Below, piece by piece: positions 44,587 through 53,259 of a stretch of DNA of 64,000 nt. The translations under genes and the position numbers were made by a program. The first letter of the stretch is position 1. Each line of letters starts with the position of its first letter. Where the stretch lies: NCBI RefSeq assembly GCF_015594725.1, contig NZ_JADNRC010000006.1, positions 186,001 to 250,000 of the forward strand, read 5' to 3'. The notes beneath the pieces were generated by a model. That model saw only the letters and a list, made by a program, of their open reading frames with translations, had not been told where the DNA came from and made no database searches. The DNA comes from Flavobacterium sp. ALJ2 (GTDB taxonomy: Bacteria > Bacteroidota > Bacteroidia > Flavobacteriales > Flavobacteriaceae).

Positions 44587-45912
44587 ATGAACAAAATATA
44601 CAACCCCGCAGCTGAAACTTGGTCGGAAATATTAAAAAGACCAACCAAAACGATTGATGATATCGAAGTTACAGTTAAAGAAATCTTTAAAGAAATACAG
44701 AAAAAAGGAGATGAAGCAATCACGAAATACACTTCTATCTTTGATGGTATTACTTTAGAAACTAATGAAGTATCGCAAGAGGAAATAAAGGAAGCCATAA
44801 TTTCAATATCAGAAGAACTAAAAGAGGCAATTCAGCTAGCAAAAAACAATATTTATAAATTCCACTCAGCACAAAAAACGGAAAGAATAACAATTGAAAC
44901 CACTGAAGGAGTCAATTGCTGGCAAGAAAAAAGACCTATTCAAAAAATTGGGTTATATATCCCTGGAGGCACTGCACCTTTATTCTCTACAGTTTTAATG
45001 CTTGCAGTACCAGCAGCAATAGCAGGTTGCAATGAAATCGTTTTGTGTTCACCACCTGATAAAAATGGAAAAATAAATCCTGCCATATTATATGCCGCAA
45101 ATTTATGTGGCGTTACAAAAATCATAAAGGTAGGAGGGATTCAAGCCATTGCAGGAATGACCTTTGGTACTGAAACTATCCCTAAAGTATATAAGATATT
45201 TGGCCCAGGAAATCAATTTGTAACCGTAGCAAAACAATTAGCAACACAGTTTGGTGTAGCGATAGATATGCCAGCTGGCCCATCAGAATTATTAGTAGTT
45301 GCCGATGATAGTGCAGTTCCCGCTTTTGTAGCTTCCGATTTATTATCGCAAGCAGAACACGGAACAGATAGTCAGGTCATTCTAGTTTCTACATCTAAAA
45401 CTCTGATTAATGCTGTAGAAAACGAAATTCAATCACAAATTGCTGATTTACCAAGAAAAACAATCGCCGAAAAAGCGATTGCAAATTCAAAATTGATTTT
45501 TGTCGAAAGCAATACAGTTGCTCTAGAATTAATTAATGAATATGGACCAGAACACTTTATTATCTGCACCGAAAATGATGATTTTTATTCGGATGGAATC
45601 TATAACGCAGGTTCCGTTTTTATTGGCAATTATACACCCGAAAGCGCTGGAGATTACGCATCAGGAACCAATCATACCTTACCAACAAATGGATATGCCA
45701 AGAATTACAGCGGAGTAAATCTAGATAGCTTTATGAAATCGATGACATTCCAGAAGATAACCGAAAAAGGAATTCAGAATATCGGAAAAGCAATAGAAGT
45801 TATGGCAGAAGCTGAAGGATTACAAGCACATAAAAATGCAGTGACTTTGAGATTGGCTGAGATAGAGTATAGAAAATCGAAGCAAGAGAATAGAGTTAAG
45901 ACTAGACGGTAA
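44587..45912 (+). CDS. hisD: Histidinol dehydrogenase with extended C-terminus
   Basis: A 441-residue zinc enzyme for the last two oxidations to histidine. It has LYIPGGTAPLFSTVLMLAVPA, FGPGNQFVTVAKQLAT, AGPSELLVVADD, LLSQAEHGTDSQ with zinc His and the GNYTPESAGDYASGTNHTLPT region. Homologs normally end soon after AHKNAVTLRLAEI. Here about 14 further residues (EYRKSKQENRVKTRR) follow, most of them encoded by the left arm of an inverted repeat (45882-45906). The enzyme core is intact. Confidence 0.95.
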   Translation: MNKIYNPAAETWSEILKRPTKTIDDIEVTVKEIFKEIQKKGDEAITKYTSIFDGITLETNEVSQEEIKEAIISISEELKEAIQLAKNNIYKFHSAQKTERITIETTEGVNCWQEKRPIQKIGLYIPGGTAPLFSTVLMLAVPAAIAGCNEIVLCSPPDKNGKINPAILYAANLCGVTKIIKVGGIQAIAGMTFGTETIPKVYKIFGPGNQFVTVAKQLATQFGVAIDMPAGPSELLVVADDSAVPAFVASDLLSQAEHGTDSQVILVSTSKTLINAVENEIQSQIADLPRKTIAEKAIANSKLIFVESNTVALELINEYGPEHFIICTENDDFYSDGIYNAGSVFIGNYTPESAGDYASGTNHTLPTNGYAKNYSGVNLDSFMKSMTFQKITEKGIQNIGKAIEVMAEAEGLQAHKNAVTLRLAEIEYRKSKQENRVKTRR

Positions 45913-46010
45913 ATAAATGGATTAAAAAAATTTAGAGTAAAGACTATATAATAATATTTTGGAACAATCGAAATGTCTGTTCACTTGTTTCTATTAGTCT
46001 TGTCTCTTGC
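45882..46010. repeat. Inverted repeat spanning the hisD end and hisC start
   Basis: GCAAGAGAATAGAGTTAAGAC (from 45882, inside hisD) faces AGTCTTGTCTCTTGC (45996-46010), the right arm lacking one unit. The arms consist of related AAGAGA/TCTCTT and GACTA/TAGTC blocks. The right arm also creates a spurious in-frame start upstream of hisC. Confidence 0.65.
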
Positions 46011-46032
46011 CTCTATAAATAAAAAGAACAAC

Positions 46033-47082
46033 ATGGAAAATTTTGATATAAATGCCTTGGTACGTGAAAACGTAAAAAAATTAAAGCCTTATTCGTCTGC
46101 GCGTGATGAATTTGAAGATTTTGATACTGCTGATATGGTTTTTCTGGATGCTAACGAAAATCCTTTTGAAAACGGCGTAAATCGTTATCCAGATCCACAA
46201 CAAAATAACGTGAAGCAGATTTTGGCAAAGCAGAAAAATATAAACCGAAATCAAATATTATTAGGAAACGGAAGCGATGAAGTACTGGATTTATTGTTTC
46301 GTGCCTTTTGTGAACCCAAAAAAGACAATATAATTTCATTACCACCAACATACGGAATGTATAGCGTGTTGGCAAATATAAACGATGTAGAAAATAGAGA
46401 AGTTTTACTTTCAGAAGCTTTTCAGCCACAGATTGATAAAATCATAAGTGCTGTAGATAAGAATACTAAAATTATCTTTTTATGCTCACCTAATAATCCA
46501 ACAGGAAACTCCTTTTCAGATGAAAGTGTGGTTGCATTATTACAGAATTTTAAAGGCTTGATAGTTATCGATGAAGCTTATATCGATTTCTCTAAAAAAG
46601 AAAGCTGGATTAACGAATTGGATGCATATCCTAATTTAATAATTACTCAAACACTCTCAAAAGCATATGGCCAAGCGGGGATACGATTAGGAATTTGCTA
46701 CGCTACTGAAGCGGTTATCACTGTTTTAAACAAAATAAAACCACCATATAACGTAAACGAACTAACACAACAAAGAGCAAGTTTACGCTTAAAAGAAACA
46801 GCTAAAATAAATACAGAAATAGCCTCTATAATTGCACAAAGAGAGCAGTTACTTCAAGTATTACTTAATATAAGTTTTATCGAAAAAATACATCCAACAG
46901 AAGCTAATTTTATATTAGTAAAAGTAGATGATGCCAACAAAAGATACGATGAGTTAATTGCAAAAGGAATCGTAATTAGAAACAGAACAACGCAGCCATT
47001 ATGCGATAATTGCCTGCGATTGACCATTGGAACTGAAACAGAAAATAAAAAATTAATTGAAGCATTGAAGCTATTGAATTAA
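46033..47082 (+). CDS. hisC: Histidinol-phosphate aminotransferase
   Basis: A 349-residue PLP enzyme of fold type I. DANENPFENGVNRYPDPQQ, LGNGSDEVLDLLFRAF, CSPNNPTGN, VIDEAYIDFS and the PLP-lysine motif TLSKAYGQAGIRLG are all present. The ATG at 46033 gives MENFDINALV, a normal N-terminus. An in-frame ATG at 45973 would add 20 residues encoded by repeat sequence and is rejected. Confidence 0.94.
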   Translation: MENFDINALVRENVKKLKPYSSARDEFEDFDTADMVFLDANENPFENGVNRYPDPQQNNVKQILAKQKNINRNQILLGNGSDEVLDLLFRAFCEPKKDNIISLPPTYGMYSVLANINDVENREVLLSEAFQPQIDKIISAVDKNTKIIFLCSPNNPTGNSFSDESVVALLQNFKGLIVIDEAYIDFSKKESWINELDAYPNLIITQTLSKAYGQAGIRLGICYATEAVITVLNKIKPPYNVNELTQQRASLRLKETAKINTEIASIIAQREQLLQVLLNISFIEKIHPTEANFILVKVDDANKRYDELIAKGIVIRNRTTQPLCDNCLRLTIGTETENKKLIEALKLLN

Positions 47083-47192
47083 CCACAAAGCTTGCAAAGA
47101 ATCAAACGAAGAACACAAAGTTATTATGCCACAGATTTAAATAATTAATTGGATTTAAAATTTGTGAAATTCGTAGCAAAAAAATATAAACC

Positions 47193-48329
47193 ATGAAAAA
47201 AGTACTTTTTATAGACCGTGACGGAACAATGGTTCTAGAACCAGCAGATTACCAATTGGATAGTTTTGAAAAACTAGTATTCTACCCAAAAGCATTTCAA
47301 TATTTGGCTAAAATTGCCAATGAACTGGATTATGAATTAGTAATGGTAACCAATCAAGACGGATTAGGAACTGATTCTCATCCTGAAGAAACATTCTGGC
47401 CAACACATAACTTTATAATAAAGGCATTCGAAAATGAAGGAGTAGTATTTAATGCTGTTTTTATAGATAAAACTTTTCCACACGAAAATGCCATAACTCG
47501 CAAGCCAAGAACAGGAATGCTTACGCAATACTTAAATAATCCAGCATATGATCTAGAAAATTCATTTGTTTTGGGAGATCGCTTGACTGATGTAGAATTG
47601 GCTAAAAATCTAGGTTCGAAAGCTATTTTCATCAATACAGATGAAGGTTTGGGTAGTACAGAAGTAGCTTCAAAAAGAGAAGAATTAGATCCTGTCGTTG
47701 CGTTGCAAACCACTGATTGGAAAACAATATATGAGTTTTTGAAGCTTGAAGCACGTTCAGCTACAATAACCCGTAAAACTAACGAAACTGATATTTACAT
47801 CAACCTGAATCTTGACGGAACTGGGAAGAGTAAAATAGAAACCGGAATTGCATTTTTCGACCATATGCTAGATCAAATTGCCCGCCACGGACAAATGGAT
47901 CTTGAAATCCTCGTAAAAGGGGATCTTGAAGTCGATGAGCACCACACAATCGAAGATACAGCAATTGCACTGGGAGAAGTATTTGCAAAAGCACTAGGAA
48001 ACAAACTAGGTATTGAACGTTATGGTTTTTGCCTACCAATGGACGACTGTTTATCGCAAGTTGCAATAGATTTTGGAGGTAGAAACTGGTTGGTTTGGGA
48101 AACAGAATTTAAACGTGAAATGGTTGGGAAAATGCCAACGGAAATGTTTTATCATTTCTTTAAATCATTCTCCGATGGTGCCAAAGCAAATATTAATATC
48201 AAAGCCGAAGGTACAAACGAGCACCACAAGATAGAAGCTATTTTTAAAGCTTTTGCAAAAGCAATAAAAGTAGCGGTAAAGCGTAATACTGAGAAAATGA
48301 TTTTACCATCGACAAAAGGAATGTTATAA
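47193..48329 (+). CDS. hisB: Bifunctional histidinol-phosphatase / imidazoleglycerol-phosphate dehydratase
   Basis: A 378-residue fusion. Residues 1-165 are a HAD phosphatase ([38 protein letters not shown]). Residues from about 185 are the dehydratase: [44 protein letters not shown] and [18 protein letters not shown] with manganese-binding His/Glu sets. It catalyses two steps of the pathway, as in E. coli. Confidence 0.95.
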   Translation: MKKVLFIDRDGTMVLEPADYQLDSFEKLVFYPKAFQYLAKIANELDYELVMVTNQDGLGTDSHPEETFWPTHNFIIKAFENEGVVFNAVFIDKTFPHENAITRKPRTGMLTQYLNNPAYDLENSFVLGDRLTDVELAKNLGSKAIFINTDEGLGSTEVASKREELDPVVALQTTDWKTIYEFLKLEARSATITRKTNETDIYINLNLDGTGKSKIETGIAFFDHMLDQIARHGQMDLEILVKGDLEVDEHHTIEDTAIALGEVFAKALGNKLGIERYGFCLPMDDCLSQVAIDFGGRNWLVWETEFKREMVGKMPTEMFYHFFKSFSDGAKANINIKAEGTNEHHKIEAIFKAFAKAIKVAVKRNTEKMILPSTKGML

Positions 48330-48332
48330 AAA

Positions 48333-48391
48333 GGTTCAAAATAGTTTCAAGTTTCAAGTTCTGTAGCAACTTAAAACTTGAAACCTGAAAC
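48333..48391. repeat. Inverted repeat between hisB and hisH
   Basis: GTTTCAAGTTTCAAGTT (48344-48360) and the reverse complement at 48375-48391 agree in 16 of 17 positions, around a 14-base loop that contains GTAGCAACTT. No T-run follows. A related spacer with the same GCAACTT loop core lies before ilvN. Confidence 0.8.
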
Positions 48392-48399
48392 AAAAACTA

Positions 48400-48993
48400 A
48401 TGAAAATAGTAATTATAGATTACGGCGCAGGAAATATTCAGAGCATTATATTCGCAATTGAAAGATTGGGGTTTAAAGCAGTTTTAAGCAATAATCCTGA
48501 TGAAATACAAGCGGCAGACAAAGTTATTTTCCCCGGTGTTGGTGAGGCAAGTTCAGCAATGAAGATGCTAATTGAAAGTGGCTTAGAAACTTTGATTCCA
48601 GATCTAAAACAACCCGTTTTGGGAATTTGCTTAGGAATGCAATTAATGTGCAAATCGACAGAGGAAGGAAACACATCTGGATTAGGAATTTTTGACGTTG
48701 ATATAATAAAATTCACATCTATTGTAAAAGTACCACAAATGGGATGGAACACTATTTATTATTTGCAATCACCTTTGTTTAAAGGAATTAACGAAAATGA
48801 ATATATGTATTTGGTTCATAGTTTTTATGCTCCACTTTGCAAAGAAACAATTGCTACGACCAATTACGGAGTAGAATATGCTTCGGCATTGCAAAAGAAT
48901 AATTTTTATGGAACCCAATTTCACCCAGAAAAAAGTGGGGATATCGGAGAGAAAATTCTTGGGAATTTTTTAAAAATTACCCTAGCCCCCTAA
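48400..48993 (+). CDS. hisH: Imidazole glycerol phosphate synthase subunit HisH
   Basis: A 197-residue glutamine amidotransferase that feeds ammonia to HisF. DYGAGNIQSI, VIFPGVGEAS, LGICLGMQLM with the nucleophile Cys, and YGTQFHPEKSGDIG with the catalytic His are all present. The final residues TLAP and the stop codon are written by the left arm of a palindromic repeat (48980-49000). The repeat has therefore replaced the original end, at most by a few residues. Confidence 0.94.
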   Translation: MKIVIIDYGAGNIQSIIFAIERLGFKAVLSNNPDEIQAADKVIFPGVGEASSAMKMLIESGLETLIPDLKQPVLGICLGMQLMCKSTEEGNTSGLGIFDVDIIKFTSIVKVPQMGWNTIYYLQSPLFKGINENEYMYLVHSFYAPLCKETIATTNYGVEYASALQKNNFYGTQFHPEKSGDIGEKILGNFLKITLAP

Positions 48994-49082
48994 GGGGGAA
49001 CACAGTAAAAATAAAGAAATAAATAATAATAACACAAATCCTATTTACCCCTAATAGGAATTCCCCTTCGGGGGCTAGGGGG
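48980..49082. repeat. CCCTAGCCCCC-type inverted repeat across hisH-hisA
   Basis: The left arm 48980-49000 (CCCTAGCCCCCTAAGGGGG) and right arm 49061-49082 (CCCCTTCGGGGGCTAGGG) are near-perfect reverse complements, about 60 bases apart, each also self-complementary. Between them CCTATT and AATAGG (49040-49058) can pair. The GC-rich arms stand out against the AT-rich context. The right arm ends seven bases before the hisA ATG. Confidence 0.9.
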
Positions 49083-49088
49083 ATAAAA

Positions 49089-49814
49089 ATGAGAATAATA
49101 CCAGCCATAGATATCATAGAAGGAAAATGTGTTCGCTTATCCAAGGGCGATTACAATACCAAGATTATTTACAATGAAAACCCGCTTGAAGTAGCCAAAT
49201 CATTTGAAGCACATGGAATAGAATACTTGCACTTAGTCGATTTAGATGGAGCAAAATCAAGCCAAATTGTGAATTATAAAATTCTGGAACAAATTGCAAC
49301 AAAAACTAGCTTGAAAATTGATTTTGGTGGCGGATTAAAATCCGATGCTGATTTAAAAATCGCTTTCGAGAGTGGGGCAAACCAAATTACAGGTGGAAGT
49401 ATCGCTGTAAAAAACAGAGCAATATTCGAAAAATGGATTGCCGAATACGGTTCTGATAAAATAATCCTTGGGGCTGATGCGAATAATGAAAAAATAGCCG
49501 TTTCAGGCTGGTTAGAAGATTCTAACGAAGATTTAGTTCCTTTTATACAAGCATATCAGAAAAAAGGAATTCAGTACGTAATATGTACCGATATTGCAAA
49601 AGACGGAATGCTCGAAGGCCCCAGTTTTGATTTATATACTAAAATTCTAACTGAAGCCAAAGAAATAAAACTTATTGCCTCTGGTGGAATTTCGACATTT
49701 GATGAATTGCCTAAACTAGCTGAGTTAGGTTGCGAAGGAACAATTATAGGAAAAGCAATTTATGAAGGAAGAATTTCATTGAAACAACTGGAAAACTACG
49801 TATTAAACAAATAG
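49089..49814 (+). CDS. hisA: Phosphoribosylformimino-5-aminoimidazole carboxamide ribotide isomerase
   Basis: A 241-residue TIM-barrel isomerase of histidine synthesis. [20 protein letters not shown] contains the first catalytic Asp; [18 protein letters not shown], and [18 protein letters not shown] with the second Asp follow, then [13 protein letters not shown]. Length is normal. The GC-rich repeat arm abuts its start, so the ribosome binding region lies within or beside the repeat. Confidence 0.96.
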   Translation: MRIIPAIDIIEGKCVRLSKGDYNTKIIYNENPLEVAKSFEAHGIEYLHLVDLDGAKSSQIVNYKILEQIATKTSLKIDFGGGLKSDADLKIAFESGANQITGGSIAVKNRAIFEKWIAEYGSDKIILGADANNEKIAVSGWLEDSNEDLVPFIQAYQKKGIQYVICTDIAKDGMLEGPSFDLYTKILTEAKEIKLIASGGISTFDELPKLAELGCEGTIIGKAIYEGRISLKQLENYVLNK

Positions 49815-49890
49815 ATTATTTCGCAAAGATTCACAAAAGTTGCGTATCTCTGTGAATCTTTGTGAATCTCTGTGTAACAATAAAGAAAAT
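49815..49890. repeat. Periodic spacer between hisA and hisF
   Basis: GCAAAGATTCACAAAAG (about 49823-49839) faces TCTGTGAATCTTTGTGAATCTCTGTG (split over 49849-49875), units of CTxTGTGAAT. An in-frame ATG at 49840 arises inside this repeat and would add 17 residues to HisF. Confidence 0.65.
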
Positions 49891-50646
49891 ATGCTTGCAA
49901 AAAGAATAATTCCCTGTCTTGATATAAAGAACGGAAGAACTGTAAAAGGCGTAAATTTTGTGGATTTGCGTGATGCCGGAGATCCAGTAGAGCTAGCTAA
50001 AATATACTCTGATGAAGGTGCCGATGAACTGGTTTTTTTGGATATTTCAGCAACCGAAGAAAGACGAAAAACATTAATAGATTTAGTTCGAAAAGTAGCT
50101 TCTACAATTAATATTCCGTTTACTGTTGGTGGTGGAATTTCATCTGTAGAAGATGTTGCCCTTTTACTAAATAACGGCGCTGACAAAGTATCTATAAATT
50201 CATCCGCAGTAAAAAATCCGCAATTAATTAATGATTTGGCTCAAAAATTTGGAAGTCAATGCGTGGTTGTCGCCATAGATGCCAAACAAATTGATGAACA
50301 ATGGATCGTACATTTAGTAGGCGGAAAAGTTCCTACCGAATTAAACTTATTCGATTGGGCTGTAGAGGTTGCAAAACGTGGAGCAGGTGAAATTTTATTT
50401 ACATCAATGGATAACGACGGAACCAAAAACGGATTTGCAAATAAAGCCTTAGCTAAACTTTCTGAACTGGTTAATATTCCGATAATAGCATCGGGTGGAG
50501 CAGGAAATATGCAGCATTTTATAGATGCTTTTAAAGAAGGAAAAGCTGATGCAGCACTGGCAGCAAGCGTTTTTCACTTTAAAGAAATTAAAATTAAAAC
50601 CTTAAAACAAACCCTTAAAAATAACAATATAGAAATTCGAATCTAG
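49891..50646 (+). CDS. hisF: Imidazole glycerol phosphate synthase subunit HisF
   Basis: A 251-residue TIM-barrel cyclase, partner of His[24 protein letters not shown] has the first catalytic Asp; [49 protein letters not shown] and [12 protein letters not shown] follow. The ATG at 49891 gives the standard start; the longer in-frame version from 49840 is a repeat artefact. Confidence 0.96.
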   Translation: MLAKRIIPCLDIKNGRTVKGVNFVDLRDAGDPVELAKIYSDEGADELVFLDISATEERRKTLIDLVRKVASTINIPFTVGGGISSVEDVALLLNNGADKVSINSSAVKNPQLINDLAQKFGSQCVVVAIDAKQIDEQWIVHLVGGKVPTELNLFDWAVEVAKRGAGEILFTSMDNDGTKNGFANKALAKLSELVNIPIIASGGAGNMQHFIDAFKEGKADAALAASVFHFKEIKIKTLKQTLKNNNIEIRI

Positions 50647-50691
50647 TCTTTTCTTTAAGATTTTCGACTTTATAACTTTCAACTAAATATT

Positions 50692-51291
50692 ATGAATATA
50701 GATTTCTCAAAAAATAATGATGGGTTAATCCCTGCAATAATCCAAGATAGCGAAACTAAAAATGTTTTGATGTTGGGATATATGAACGAAGAAGCATATC
50801 AAAAAACCATAGAAACTCAAAAGGTTACTTTTTTCAGTCGTTCAAAACAAAGACTTTGGACAAAAGGAGAGGAGAGTGGTAACTTTTTGAATCTTGTAAG
50901 TATTAAAAATGACTGTGATGGCGATACACTTTTAATTCAAGCTAAACCTGCTGGACCAACTTGTCACACTGGTGCAGCTACCTGCTGGCAAGAAGATAAT
51001 AAAGTGGCTTATGGATTTATCTCAAATCTCGAAAATACAATTAAATTAAGAAGAGAAAATGCTGATTCAGAAAAGAGTTATGTCGCTTCATTATTCAAAT
51101 TAGGAATCAACAAAATTGCTCAAAAAGTAGGAGAAGAAGCCATAGAAGTAGTTATTGAAGCCAAAGATGATAACGATGATTTATTCTTGAGCGAAAGTGC
51201 AGATTTGTTATTTCACTATTTAATTTTACTGCAAGCAAAGGGCTTTCAAATTAATGATGTTATTGAAGTATTAAAAAAACGCCAGAAGTAG
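50692..51291 (+). CDS. hisIE: Bifunctional phosphoribosyl-AMP cyclohydrolase / phosphoribosyl-ATP diphosphatase
   Basis: A 199-residue fusion. Residues 1 to about 110 are HisI: MLGYMNEEAYQKTIET, FFSRSKQRLWTKGEESGN and AGPTCHTGAATCW with zinc Cys. The rest is HisE: SYVASLFKLGINKIAQKVGEEAIEVVIEAK and ADLLFHYLILLQAKG. It performs steps two and three of the pathway and is the last gene of the his operon. Confidence 0.95.
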   Translation: MNIDFSKNNDGLIPAIIQDSETKNVLMLGYMNEEAYQKTIETQKVTFFSRSKQRLWTKGEESGNFLNLVSIKNDCDGDTLLIQAKPAGPTCHTGAATCWQEDNKVAYGFISNLENTIKLRRENADSEKSYVASLFKLGINKIAQKVGEEAIEVVIEAKDDNDDLFLSESADLLFHYLILLQAKGFQINDVIEVLKKRQK

Positions 51292-51375
51292 CTTTTATAA
51301 AAGTAGAAATAAATCTTTAGGAACTTATTTTTAAAACTCATATTCTTTTTTAATATTTACACAAATTATTAAATT

Positions 51376-52101
51376 ATGGATATAGAAACATTCAGAAAAC
51401 GTTTTGTAAGTCATTCTGATGAAGAATTAGTTTTAATGCTAACCAAAAATGCCAGTAAATATAATCCTGATGCATTGGTTGTTGCTAAAGAAATTTTGAT
51501 AGCCCGAAATGTTGATATCAAAACTATTTTTAAAGAGGAAGAAGAAAGCAAACTAGAAGTTGAGATGGATGAAGATGAAGATGAAATAGAAAGAAAATAT
51601 ATCCAAAGCCTTTCTTCAATAGATCAAATCGGATATCTTTCAGAAAAAAGAGCAGAATTTGAGGAGAACATTGAGGAAATAGTCGAAAGCAATAATAAAA
51701 ATCTAACCGATGAAGAGTTAATTGAAAATTTTGATAAAATATTAGATACCATCATGAAATCTGGTGATTTTGGAGACATAACTGATATTCATTCTAGAGA
51801 AAACTACTTTATTACAAGTAATAGTATCGAAAAAAGGCACCTAAAACTTTCGTTTATAATTATGATAAAAGTAGATTTTGTCAATATGATTGCTACGAGA
51901 CATTTTAGAAAAAGATCCAATAAACAGATTTTTTACGGTCTTTTATTGCTAGCTCTTGGTTTGATTTTCACTATCGGAACTGGAGGGAATCTGATAATGT
52001 ATGGTGCGATTTTATCAGGCCTAGGTTTGTTTTTGGCAGGAATTAAAGGAAAAATTTCAGTAAAGAGACAACTGAAAGAACTTTCCGAAGCTTACAGTTA
52101 A
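51376..52101 (+). CDS. Membrane protein of unknown function
   Basis: A 241-residue protein that I do not recognise. The N-terminal SDEELVLMLTKNASKYNPDALVVAKEILIARN segment is a short helical motif I recall at the start of various Bacteroidota membrane proteins. An acidic stretch (EEEESKLEVEMDEDEDE) follows, then a helical middle and two C-terminal membrane helices (QIFYGLLLLALGLIFTIG and MYGAILSGLGLFLAG). It follows hisIE after 84 bases on the same strand. Confidence 0.6.
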   Translation: MDIETFRKRFVSHSDEELVLMLTKNASKYNPDALVVAKEILIARNVDIKTIFKEEEESKLEVEMDEDEDEIERKYIQSLSSIDQIGYLSEKRAEFEENIEEIVESNNKNLTDEELIENFDKILDTIMKSGDFGDITDIHSRENYFITSNSIEKRHLKLSFIIMIKVDFVNMIATRHFRKRSNKQIFYGLLLLALGLIFTIGTGGNLIMYGAILSGLGLFLAGIKGKISVKRQLKELSEAYS

Positions 52102-52123
52102 AGTTTTGACCCATTAATTCTTA

Positions 52124-52188
52124 AGAGCTTTTTCTTGCTGTCTGCGATATCTTTTGTGGTGAACCTCACCACAAAACGATATAGCTCT
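52124..52188. other. Strong hairpin without T-run
   Basis: GATATCTTTTGTGGTG (52146-52161) pairs with CACCACAAAACGATAT (52167-52182) apart from one bulged base, around the loop AACCT. The outer AGAGCT (52124-52129) and AGCTCT (52183-52188) extend the stem across a bulge. No T-run follows on either strand within ten bases, so it is not a typical terminator. Confidence 0.75.
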
Positions 52189-52389
52189 AATTATACATTT
52201 TAAAATATTTTAATTAGTATTTTTGCCATTCTGTGGAATAAGGAATCTTCATTGTAAATTTGATAAAAACTATAAAACTTTCCGTTACTTTCTTGCTGAT
52301 ATTGTTCCTTTATCAAAAAAAAAGATAAAACTAGAATAAAATCAGTGCAAATCTGTTTAAATCAGCGTCATCTATGAGCAATTTTATCT

Positions 52390-53088
52390 TTACTCTACAA
52401 ACTCAAAAACCGCAAATTCCTGTGGCTGATGAAATCCAAATTGTAAACTCTTATAAGATTGTAAAGCTAGATATTCAGTAGTGTTACCATAATCTATTCT
52501 AAAAAGATTTCCTTTCCATTTAGTACCACCTATTGGAGTCGTAAACCCCGCATTTTTAATTGCATTTAAGCTCGAAAACGGAATTTTAATTTCAACATTA
52601 TAACCATTCGCTGTAAATTTACTGGTAGTATTCATTCCCAAAATATCCAATTCCATATCCATATTCCATCCCCCACACAAAGGCGAAATACAGTTAATAA
52701 TCATATCATAATTGCTAGAAAAAGCATTCACGCCAATCTCAAGATAATACTTAGAGTCTCCATCAGGATCAATAAACAATTCAACTAAATCATCAGTATT
52801 AAATATTGGAGCGTCCTGTTTTTTTGCTGAGCCAATAATTTCTGAATCAATACACTTATATGCAAAATACACATTATCAGCATCCCATGAAAGAGAAACA
52901 TATGTTTCCTGCGTAGCTTTTAATCCAGAATCATGCATAACAAATGGTCCTAAAAATGGCGTTTTCCAATCAGAGAAATCACCATCAATAATTAAGGTAT
53001 TTGCTATTTTATGAATAGGTAAGGTTTGCGAATAAGAAAAAAAAGAAATACTAAAAACTACACAATAAAATAAACGGGAAAGCCTCAT
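52390..53088 (-). CDS. Secreted CBM9-like protein
   Basis: A 232-residue protein. A signal peptide (RLFYCVVFSISFFSYS) precedes a single domain with the layout of family 9 carbohydrate-binding-like proteins: LIIDGDFSDWKTPFLGPF, VSLSWDADNVYFAYKCIDSEI, DDLVELFIDPDGDSKYYLEIGVN, VEIKIPFSSL and WKGNLFRIDYG. Such domains occur alone or attached to glycoside hydrolases. The ATG at 53088 precedes the signal peptide; one at 53127 is possible. Confidence 0.82.
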   Translation of the reverse strand: MRLSRLFYCVVFSISFFSYSQTLPIHKIANTLIIDGDFSDWKTPFLGPFVMHDSGLKATQETYVSLSWDADNVYFAYKCIDSEIIGSAKKQDAPIFNTDDLVELFIDPDGDSKYYLEIGVNAFSSNYDMIINCISPLCGGWNMDMELDILGMNTTSKFTANGYNVEIKIPFSSLNAIKNAGFTTPIGGTKWKGNLFRIDYGNTTEYLALQSYKSLQFGFHQPQEFAVFEFVE

Positions 53089-53199
53089 AACTATATTTAT
53101 AGTTTTATATCGTACTAAAATAAACAAGAAATTTTAGATAACAATAACCAATTTAGATAATTTGAAAATTGAAATTAGCATGAATTTAATCCGATTGGT

Positions 53200-53207
53200 T
53201 ACATTTG
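53200..53207 (+). promoter_or_regulatory. Probable -7 box of the M1 peptidase gene
   Basis: TACATTTG fits TAnnTTTG, about 53 bases before the ATG at 53260. The -33 box is unclear. Confidence 0.45.
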
Positions 53208-53259
53208 TTGAAATAATAAATATTACAATAAAATTATCGATAATCCAAAACTACAATTC

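Noticed and set aside
45973..46032. Upstream in-frame start of hisC
   Set aside because: The 20 extra residues come from an inverted-repeat arm, and homologous HisC begins at MENFDINALV.
52124..52188. Hairpin as a terminator for the membrane protein gene
   Set aside because: There is no T-run on either side, so intrinsic termination is not supported.
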